DNA of 13,897 nucleotides. It comes from Chloroflexota bacterium. GTDB taxonomy: Bacteria; Chloroflexota; Anaerolineae; Promineifilales; Promineifilaceae. The translations under genes and the position numbers were made by a program. This document shows, piece after piece, positions 1 through 5,637 of this stretch (position 1 is the stretch's first letter; every line of letters begins with the position of its first letter). The DNA lies in contig JAAEOP010000488.1 of NCBI GenBank assembly GCA_024223125.1, forward strand, positions 1 to 13,897. Reading direction: 5' to 3'. Below the pieces are notes generated by a model. The model searched no databases and was not told where the DNA came from. It was given only the letters and a program-made list of their open reading frames with translations.

Positions 1-559
1 GGTCGGCCACTGCTACACCCCCGGCCACGTCCCGGTATGGATAGGGCGGGGTGATATGGGGCATATCGTGCATCATGGGTAGAAACGGCCGTCGCAATCC
101 CGGCCGTCCACTGACGCTTAACGCACCCAAAGTCATGCCGTGGTAACTTTGGCTGCGGCTGACGATGTGATGACGGTCGTTCTCCCCCCTAGCCTGTTGA
201 ATTTGCCGCGCCAGCTTAATAGCTCCCTCTACCACTTCTGAGCCGCTGCTGAGGTAAAAAAAGCGGGCATTGGGGATGGGCACAATCTGGGCCAATTCAG
301 ATGATAACTGTTCGGCCGCTTCGCTGGTAAACATGATGGCGTGAATGTAAGCGGCCTGCTGTGCTTGTTTGGTTATAGCCTGCACAATTTCACTGCGGCC
401 GTGTCCAACATTCACCACCATCGGCCCCCCCGACCCATCCATGTACCGTTTACCACTTTCATCGTAAAGATAAATGCCTTCGCCGTGTGATATTTTGGGG
501 CGGCCGTGTGCCATCTTGCGATAAAAAACATGCCCTTCTGGATGTTGATAAAGTTTCAT
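1..559 (-). CDS. Class III (PLP-dependent) aminotransferase, 5' part
   Basis: The frame is open from the ATG at 559 down to the window edge, giving 186 N-terminal residues of an aspartate-aminotransferase-family (class III) enzyme that moves an amino group from an amine to a 2-oxo acid using PLP in the cytosol. Seen: the product begins MKLYQHPEGHVFYRK, has the substrate-pocket stretch DGSGGPMVVNVGHG, the PLP-phosphate loop SSGSEVVEGAIKLAR (usual form SGSEANEAAIKLAR), and SYHGMTLGALSVSG with the active-site Tyr-His-Gly. The Schiff-base lysine lies beyond the window. A strong Shine-Dalgarno, CAGGAGG, sits just upstream of the ATG. It lies downstream of the P5C dehydrogenase on the same strand, but an intrinsic terminator separates them, so it may have its own promoter or depend on read-through. 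Substrate is not readable: the sequence looks more like the broad omega-aminotransferase/BioA-like group than ornithine aminotransferase. Confidence 0.9.
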   Translation of the reverse strand, partial: MKLYQHPEGHVFYRKMAHGRPKISHGEGIYLYDESGKRYMDGSGGPMVVNVGHGRSEIVQAITKQAQQAAYIHAIMFTSEAAEQLSSELAQIVPIPNARFFYLSSGSEVVEGAIKLARQIQQARGENDRHHIVSRSQSYHGMTLGALSVSGRPGLRRPFLPMMHDMPHITPPYPYRDVAGGVAVAD

Positions 560-599
560 GCTGCCTCCTGCACAAATGTGGATTTCAGATTGCGGAATG

Positions 600-643
600 A
601 AAAAAGAACAAGCCACGAACTGTTTTAGAAACAATTCGTGGCT
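600..643 (-). terminator. Intrinsic terminator of the P5C dehydrogenase gene
   Basis: On the minus strand, 643-629 pairs with 625-611 as a 15-bp stem with a 3-nt loop. The single mismatch on the plus strand becomes a G-U pair in minus-strand RNA. It is followed at once by TGTTCTTTTTT (610-600). The polarity fits transcription arriving from the dehydrogenase gene, 70 nt upstream. Confidence 0.8.
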
Positions 644-663
644 CAAAAATGTATACCTGGTTT

Positions 664-699
664 GTAGTGACCGCTTTAGCGGGCTAAAGCCCGCACTAC
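664..699. repeat. Dispersed palindromic (REP-like) hairpin
   Basis: The outer arms GTAGTG (664-669) and CACTAC (694-699) enclose two competing perfect palindromes: GCTTTAGC-GG-GCTAAAGC (673-690) and GCGGGCT-AA-AGCCCGC (679-694). Read on the minus strand it is the 'GTAGTGCGGGCTTTAGCCCGC' style of repeat that I recall from many Chloroflexota and other environmental genomes. It lies between the dehydrogenase stop and its terminator. No gene is seen in it. Confidence 0.6.
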
Positions 700-712
700 G
701 AACAAACAGGTC

Positions 713-2281
713 TTAATCCACTACTGTCTGGCTTTGCTCATGCATATACTGCTGCACATAGTAGAAGCTGCCGGCCGCTTTACCAGTGGAGCCGCTGCCT
801 TTCCAGCCGCCAAACGATTGATAGCCCGGCCAGGCGCCCGTCGTAGCGCCAGAAGCGCGATTAACATACAGAACGCCAGCTTGGATATTATTCAGGAACC
901 ATTGCACCTCGTCGTCATCTTCACTGAAAAATCCGGCCGTCAGCCCATATTCCACTTCGTTCGCTTTATCCATCGCTTCATCGGCATCTTCATAATCTGT
1001 CACGGTAACGATGGGCAGGAACATTTCTGTCTGCCACAAATCATGATCCTGGGGTAGATTATCTACAATGGTGGGAGCTACATAATAACCATTACCCGTT
1101 TCCAATACCTCACCGCCCACAAGCACATCCCCACTGGCATGTAAATCAGCCACAAAGCGTTGGTAATCCTCAAAAGCCCCTTTGTTAGCCACCGGTCCCA
1201 TCCAATTATCTTTGACGGTGGGATCGCCAACGTTGATCTGTTTGGTCAGCTCTACCAATTTCTGCACAAATTCATCTTTGACATCTTTATGCACAAAAGC
1301 GCGAGAGCAAGCAGAGCATTTTTGCCCTTGCAAACCAAAGGCAGAACGCATAACGCCCATAGCTGCCTTATCCACATCTGCTTTATTGCTGACGATGGTG
1401 GGGTTTTTACCGCCCATTTCGGCGATGACGGGACGGGGATAACGGCCGTGAGAAGCAAATGTACGCAAAATGTGCATCCCCACATCATAACTGCCAGTGA
1501 AGGTAACGCCATCCACTTCGGGATGATCTAGCAGGCTTTGGCCCACCACACGGCCGCTGCCAGTAACAAAGTTGAACACGCCTGCTGGAACGCCCCCATC
1601 GCGGAAACATTCGGTCAGGAACCAGGCTGTCAGCGGTGTGTCGGTGGCCGGTTTGAGGACAACACAGTTGCCCGCTACCAGCGCCGCCCCACTGGGACCA
1701 CCAGCCAAAGCGCCAGGGAAGTTGAAGGGAGAGATAACGGCCCATACGCCATACGGTTTTAAGACGCTGCGATTATGGTGTTTGTCACTTTCAGGCAGCA
1801 GTTCAAAATTGAAGTTGTTATTCTTTTCAATAGCGTCACAACAATAGCGAATCAGGTCGGCCGTTTCTTCCACATCGCCCAACGCTTCCAGCCGGTTTTT
1901 ACCGATTTCCAGGCTCATATTGGCTCCCATCTCAAAAAGACGTTCGCTGATGAGGTCGGCGGCACGGCGCATAATTTCTACACGTTCCTGCCACGGCCGT
2001 CCGCTCCAGGCGGGGAAAGCAGCACGAGCGGCCGCTACGGCATCTTGCATATCTTGTTCTGAACCATATTGAAAATGGCCCATGACCCAATCCAGGTTGA
2101 CAGGGCTGCGTTTTTCAAACGTCTTTTCGGCAAACCGTTCTTCACCGTTGATGAACATAGGATAGGTTTTACCAAAATCAGCTTTGGCCTGTTCCACCGC
2201 TTCATCATAATATTGATGCAGCAAAGGGTCTGGGCTGGCCAGGGTGGAATAGGTCACTTTAATTTTTTTTCTTTCACTCAT
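713..2281 (-). CDS. rocA: L-glutamate gamma-semialdehyde (1-pyrroline-5-carboxylate) dehydrogenase
   Basis: A 522-residue NAD(P)-dependent aldehyde dehydrogenase of the P5CDH (RocA/PruA, monofunctional) type, which oxidises glutamate semialdehyde to glutamate, the last step of proline and arginine/ornithine catabolism in the cytosol. Seen: the oxyanion-site SPFNFPG (Asn187), cofactor lysine VVLKPA (Lys210), FTGSYDVG (262-268), the general-base motif AEMGGKNP (Glu288), the catalytic cysteine motif GQKCSAC (Cys322) and the C-terminal GGWKGSGSTGKAAGSFYYVQ (491-510), which with the long N-terminus is typical of P5CDH. Length fits the family (about 515-545). The ATG at 2281 follows a near-perfect AAGGAGG with good spacing. 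A TATAAT on the same strand lies 77 nt upstream, and an intrinsic terminator lies downstream. No proline dehydrogenase is in the window. Family assignment is firm; exact substrate is from family resemblance. Confidence 0.93.
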   Translation of the reverse strand: MSERKKIKVTYSTLASPDPLLHQYYDEAVEQAKADFGKTYPMFINGEERFAEKTFEKRSPVNLDWVMGHFQYGSEQDMQDAVAAARAAFPAWSGRPWQERVEIMRRAADLISERLFEMGANMSLEIGKNRLEALGDVEETADLIRYCCDAIEKNNNFNFELLPESDKHHNRSVLKPYGVWAVISPFNFPGALAGGPSGAALVAGNCVVLKPATDTPLTAWFLTECFRDGGVPAGVFNFVTGSGRVVGQSLLDHPEVDGVTFTGSYDVGMHILRTFASHGRYPRPVIAEMGGKNPTIVSNKADVDKAAMGVMRSAFGLQGQKCSACSRAFVHKDVKDEFVQKLVELTKQINVGDPTVKDNWMGPVANKGAFEDYQRFVADLHASGDVLVGGEVLETGNGYYVAPTIVDNLPQDHDLWQTEMFLPIVTVTDYEDADEAMDKANEVEYGLTAGFFSEDDDEVQWFLNNIQAGVLYVNRASGATTGAWPGYQSFGGWKGSGSTGKAAGSFYYVQQYMHEQSQTVVD

Positions 2282-2357
2282 TATTGCCTCCTTGCAGACT
2301 GCGAGTTAATCAGTTCTACAAAATAGTGGATTTTTAATTGGCTTTATAACCAACGGT

Positions 2358-2363
2358 ATTATA
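2358..2363 (-). promoter_or_regulatory. Candidate -10 box upstream of the P5C dehydrogenase gene
   Basis: The minus strand carries a perfect TATAAT here, 77 nt upstream of the start at 2281. No good TTGACA-like -35 is found at 16-18 nt spacing, so this is a weak call based on one hexamer and its position. Confidence 0.35.
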
Positions 2364-2430
2364 TCTGCTTTTGCACCATCCGGTTAGGTGAGGAAGATAC
2401 CAAAGCGGGGTGGATATTTGTCATGGGTAT

Positions 2431-2532
2431 GGCGAATAAATTCGCGGCAACGTCTGCAAAGTCCACCTTCGTGGACTGGGATTCTAGTCGGCGAAGGCCG
2501 ACTTTGCAATTGTAGCGGCAGATTTATCTGCC
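2431..2532. repeat. Cluster of hairpin repeats downstream of the P450 gene
   Basis: Four self-complementary blocks lie side by side: GCGAAT-AA-ATTCGC (2432-2445); GTCCAC-CTTC-GTGGAC (2461-2476); AGTCGGC-GAAG-GCCGACT (2486-2503); and GGCAGAT-TT-ATCTGCC (2517-2532). The middle two are enclosed by TGCAAAGTC (2455-2463) pairing with GACTTTGCA (2500-2508), so 2455-2508 can fold into a three-way junction. These resemble dispersed intergenic repeats known from Chloroflexota and cyanobacteria. The last hairpin starts 8 nt after the P450 stop and could stabilise the 3' end, but there is no U-run to make it a classic terminator. Confidence 0.7.
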
Positions 2533-2539
2533 ACATAAT

Positions 2540-3757
2540 TTACCAGTTCAGGGGCAGCGACTCTAATCCGCGAAAGAGAACGCCAGAACGCCATTTCAAT
2601 TCGGCCGTAGGCGCAGCCAATTGCAATGTCGGAAAGCGCGTAAACAGGGTACGCAGGGCAATACGCCCTTCCAGCCGGGCCAGCGGCGCACCCAAACAAT
2701 AATGGATACCATGCCCAAAAGCGAGATGTTTCCTGACATCTGCACGGTTGATGTCTAATTTATCAGCAGCGGCAAAACAACGGCCGTCTCGGTTAGCCGA
2801 AGCCAGAACAACCCGCATAATGTCCCCCTGTTTCATCTGCTGTCCCCGGAATTCACAATCACGGCGTACCCAGCGGGTGGTAGATGTTTCTACAGGGCCA
2901 TCGTAGCGGAGGAGTTCTTCAACGGCCATTTCCCATAACCCCCCATCCGCCAAAAGCAATTGCAACTGCTGGGGACGGTGCAGCAAAGCAACCACACCAT
3001 TGCCAATCAGATTTACTGTCGTTTCATGCCCCGTCACCAACAGTAAAGCCACCATGCTAGAAAGTTCGGCTTCATTCAGCTTGTCCCCGGCCATTTCAGC
3101 TTGCACTAGAGCTGTTACCAAATCATCTTGGGGCTGCTGTTGGCGGTCGGCAAACATCTGTTGTAGATAAGCGACAAGCGCCCGCATTTTTTGCTTTCGT
3201 TCGCGGGAGCTTAATCCCCGACTGCGCGGCGAAATGATCGCCTGAGAGTAATCGGTCACATCCTCTTGATCGGCCGCGGGAATACCGAGCAATTCACAAA
3301 TAACAATAACAGGTAAAGGCAGGGCAAAATCAGCAATGAGGTTCATTTGTCCAGCCACGGCCGCTTTGTCGAGTAGATGATTGGTGATGGCTTGTATACG
3401 GCCGTCCATTTGTTCAATGCGGCGCGGGGTAAATGCCTGGTTAACCAACGCTCGCAGCCGGGTATGGTCAGGTGGGTCGGAGAAAAGCATATTCTGGTTG
3501 ATGAGCTGCTGAATGGAGGGTTGTTGGGAGGAGGACGGCCGTTTCGCTTGCGGCCGTGCCTGGCGTGCATCCTTCACAAAGCGATCATTATCCTTCAAGA
3601 CCGCCAGTACATCTTCATAACCCGTCACATACCAGGTTGTTACGCCGTTAGGGGAAAGTTGTTTGTAAACAGGATCATGACCCCGCATCTGGGCAAATGT
3701 GGGGAATGGGTTTTGCTTAAACTGCAAACTGAATAAATCATACAAACAGTTATCCAT
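2540..3757 (-). CDS. Cytochrome P450 (bacterial class I, CYP107-like)
   Basis: A 405-residue soluble bacterial P450, a heme-thiolate monooxygenase that inserts one oxygen atom of O2 into a substrate with electrons from a ferredoxin/reductase. No redox partner is encoded in the window. Seen in order: N-terminal NPFPTFAQMRGHDPVY, the C-helix DPPDHTRLRALV (94-105), the I-helix oxygen-activation motif GHETT (243-247), the K-helix ExxR as EELLR (Glu281/Arg284), SANRDGRCF, and the heme-binding loop FGHGIHYCLGAPLARLE with proximal ligand Cys354. All catalytic motifs are present and length is normal for the class. The start overlaps the stop of the upstream gene by 8 nt (ATGGATAA), and there is no Shine-Dalgarno before it, so translation probably depends on coupling. 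Substrate cannot be told; the nearest families act on macrolides, fatty acids or terpenoids. Confidence 0.95.
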   Translation of the reverse strand: MDNCLYDLFSLQFKQNPFPTFAQMRGHDPVYKQLSPNGVTTWYVTGYEDVLAVLKDNDRFVKDARQARPQAKRPSSSQQPSIQQLINQNMLFSDPPDHTRLRALVNQAFTPRRIEQMDGRIQAITNHLLDKAAVAGQMNLIADFALPLPVIVICELLGIPAADQEDVTDYSQAIISPRSRGLSSRERKQKMRALVAYLQQMFADRQQQPQDDLVTALVQAEMAGDKLNEAELSSMVALLLVTGHETTVNLIGNGVVALLHRPQQLQLLLADGGLWEMAVEELLRYDGPVETSTTRWVRRDCEFRGQQMKQGDIMRVVLASANRDGRCFAAADKLDINRADVRKHLAFGHGIHYCLGAPLARLEGRIALRTLFTRFPTLQLAAPTAELKWRSGVLFRGLESLPLNW

Positions 3758-4748
3758 CAGATGTGGGGGTAACAGTGGGTTCGGGGGTCTGGTCGGTGGA
3801 GGGCACGGCCGTTTCCACCAACTCTAAACCTAACAATTCCGCCAGCGTCACATCCAGTTCCGCCCAAACACTTTCCAGGTCTAAAGCTGCCTGGGCCGGA
3901 TTATCAGGCAAATTGGCATTTGCCAACGTCATACGCGCCTGGACAAGGGCTAGATTGGGCAGCAGATCAGGATTTGTATTCTCAGCAGTGGTAATGGCTT
4001 CTAGCGCGGCTAAAGCCTGGGTGGTATCAACGGTCGCTAAACCCACATTATTTTCCAGCAATCGCAGTCGGGCACGAGTAACCATCTCCCACACCCGGAA
4101 CAATGTCACCACCGTTCGCATCTGCTCAATATCTTGCAGCGGCAGTTCATCTATGGATGTTTGTAATCCAGTTACCTGGGTAGAGAGCGTATTATTATTG
4201 TTGGAAATCGTATCCAACTCGCCACCTAAGTCATCCAAACGGCCGTTGTTATCATTGATGTCCCTTTGCAAAGCGACAACCCCATCATTAAGGGCTGTGA
4301 TACGGCCGTCCATCGACGCTGTATCTGTCATCAAACCATTCAATTGCAGCGTCATAGCCGCCAACATCGCTTCCTGCTGCGTTAACATCTCATCCTGCCG
4401 GGTCAGATCCTCCGCCAATGTCGTGTCCAGGTACGTTTCCAATTCGGCCAGACGCACATCTTGAGCCGCATTTTCCGCCACAACCGTTTGTTCCAGATCA
4501 CCTATATCATGACCCAGGCCCATAACCTGTTCCAAATTGTAATCTACCCGGCCGCTGACAACGTTAAAGGAACGCTGTAATTCTTGCACAACTAAATAAC
4601 TGATGTACCCCACGCCAACAATAATAACCAGGACAAACAAAAGTTTGATAAGCGCCTTTAGAAAGCGTCCCAAAAATTGGGCAAACCGTCGGCCAGCGTT
4701 GGGTCGTATATTAACTGCCGGCGTTTCAGATGTCGTTTCACTGCTCAT
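3750..4748 (-). CDS. Single-pass membrane protein with long coiled coil (HemX-like layout)
   Basis: A 332-residue protein of no firm family. Seen: a polar N-terminus (1-20), basic residues before one membrane helix at about 33-55 (LIKLLFVLVIIVGVGYISYL), a long predicted coiled coil from about 57 to 205 rich in Leu, Gln, Asn and Asp with heptad spacing, a helical domain at about 207-310 (RVWEMVTRARLRLLENN followed by TPR-like hairpins), and a Pro/Thr-rich acidic tail (315-332). Topology by the positive-inside rule puts the coiled coil outside the cytoplasm. The layout of TM helix, coiled coil and a 'ARLRLLENNVGLA' helical domain resembles HemX-type proteins, but this is analogy, not a family call. 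It is the first gene of a two-gene unit, overlapping the P450 by 8 nt. The ATG follows a modest GGAGAT ribosome site. Confidence 0.85.
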   Translation of the reverse strand: MSSETTSETPAVNIRPNAGRRFAQFLGRFLKALIKLLFVLVIIVGVGYISYLVVQELQRSFNVVSGRVDYNLEQVMGLGHDIGDLEQTVVAENAAQDVRLAELETYLDTTLAEDLTRQDEMLTQQEAMLAAMTLQLNGLMTDTASMDGRITALNDGVVALQRDINDNNGRLDDLGGELDTISNNNNTLSTQVTGLQTSIDELPLQDIEQMRTVVTLFRVWEMVTRARLRLLENNVGLATVDTTQALAALEAITTAENTNPDLLPNLALVQARMTLANANLPDNPAQAALDLESVWAELDVTLAELLGLELVETAVPSTDQTPEPTVTPTSDG

Positions 4749-4925
4749 AACTTATCTCCAATCTCTAACATTTTCTTCCCCGAGACCCATCCATCAGCAA
4801 TTTACCAATTTGTAGATTTAGTTTCCGAAAAAATAACATGCAATTGTTGTTAACTTAAGACCTCACAGTTTTCGGGGATGGTCATCGTTTGATCCAAAGA
4901 GTAGCCTAACCATCCATATTGTACT

Positions 4926-5096
4926 ATGAATAGCAACATGGCAAAAAAACTACAAACGAGACCCCAAGGAACATTGAGGTATTGGCGAGAACAACGAGAG
5001 AGCATAAATGCCGACCCAGAAGTAATAGCCTTTTTTACCTCATCGGTAGGGGTAGCGTTTTTGCACCGATCGGTGATAGCTGCCCCCTTTGTTTTG
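4926..5096 (+). pseudogene. Truncated 5' end of a transposase-like (DUF6399-like) gene
   Basis: The first 57 or so codons from the ATG at 4926 (MNSNMAKKLQTRPQGTLRYW...) contain ADPEVIAFFTSSVGVAFLHR, which I recognise as resembling the N-terminal part of DUF6399/transposase-like proteins ('AFFESPxGxAFLHRLVxAxHFV'). After ...IAAPFV the similarity stops and the frame runs on through sequence that is the antisense of the cytochrome c remnant, so the frame to 5240 is spurious beyond about 5096. There is no ribosome site. Family recall is from memory and moderate; the truncation is inferred from the abrupt change at the junction. Confidence 0.4.
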
Positions 5097-5102
5097 TCAT
5101 TT

Positions 5103-5476
5103 TTACTGTGCCGTCTCTACTGCGGGCAGCGATTGTATAAACAGCCACATCGCTGCCAATTCATCATCGGTTATCTGTCCAATACTGGGTCGGGGCATCG
5201 CGGCAGGGCCGAGTTTACGGCCGGAATGGTTTTCAGGTAGGCAATCAATGCGCCCAAGTCGGCATCGCTCAAGTAATAATATTCGGCCGAGGGCATGATG
5301 AACAGCGCTTTACCATTCGATCCCACACCATGCCAGATAGCGTGAATGAAGTCGGCGTCACGGTAAACACCGTTTATGCCGCCCGCACCGCTTGTCAAAT
5401 TAGTGGCCTGAATAATGCCGATGGCCAGGTCTTCGATGAGCGACTTTCCGGCCAGGTTCTCGCCGTGACAATTTAT
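5103..5476 (-). pseudogene. Decayed, frameshifted c-type cytochrome
   Basis: Reading leftward from 5476, an in-frame TAA (5477-5479) is followed by ATA AAT and then CHGENLAGKSLIEDLAIG and NLTSGAGGINGVYRDADF, later SDADLGALIAYLKTIPAVNSA: the body of a cytochrome c domain with the methionine-ligand type motif IMPSAEYYYLSD. The CxxCH heme site is cut so that only the final Cys-His remains. Near 5213-5230 the similarity moves to another frame, LGPAAMPRPSIGQITDDELA followed by AMWLFIQSLPAVETAQ and TAA at 5103, which is the C-terminus of a second cytochrome c domain. It thus looks like a diheme cytochrome c that lost its N-terminus and most of its second domain. There is no start codon or ribosome site for the full remnant. 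Confidence 0.75.
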
Positions 5477-5543
5477 TTATAGAACAGGTTGGATTTGCCT
5501 GAATTCTGATGCAGAAAATCGCCCGTTGCGCCTGGTTTTCGTT

Positions 5544-5549
5544 TATAAT
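5544..5549 (+). promoter_or_regulatory. Candidate -10 box for the transaldolase-Pgi gene
   Basis: A perfect TATAAT lies 88 nt upstream of the start, followed by a second AT-rich TTATAA at 5557. The nearest TTG-type -35 (TTGCGC, 5526) is only 12 nt away, too short, so the promoter is tentative. Confidence 0.35.
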
Positions 5550-5637
5550 GGAAATGTTATAAAAACTTTATGCCCCACAAAGCTGCCATTCCAGGCAATA
5601 CAGCCTACATTAAAGCAACACAATCTAGGAGGGAAAC

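Larger units (their letters stand above)
4749..5637. other. Gene-poor debris region
   Basis: No intact gene is supported in these 889 bases. They hold the shared upstream region of the two divergent units, a truncated transposase-like reading frame (4926-5096, plus), a decayed cytochrome c (5103-5476, minus) abutting it tail first, and the leader of the transaldolase-Pgi gene with a TATAAT and strong ribosome site. The stretch 4871-4910 shares short blocks with 12274-12321. Confidence 0.6.

Noticed and set aside
2431..2532. CRISPR array
   Set aside because: The hairpins differ from each other in sequence and length and there are no regular spacers; no cas genes are nearby.
2388..2702. Plus-strand frame of 104 codons across the hairpin repeats and P450 3' end
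   Set aside because: It covers structured repeats and then the antisense of the P450 heme-binding region; no ribosome site or recognisable product.
3763..4464. 233-codon plus-strand open frame opposite the coiled-coil membrane gene
   Set aside because: It is antisense to a well-formed gene with start, ribosome site and TM helix; its Ser/Val-rich translation has no domain and reflects codon bias of the true strand.
5097..5240. Continuation of the 4926 plus-strand frame to 5240
   Set aside because: From about 5097 it is simply the antisense of the cytochrome c remnant, so it is not part of the transposase-like coding sequence.
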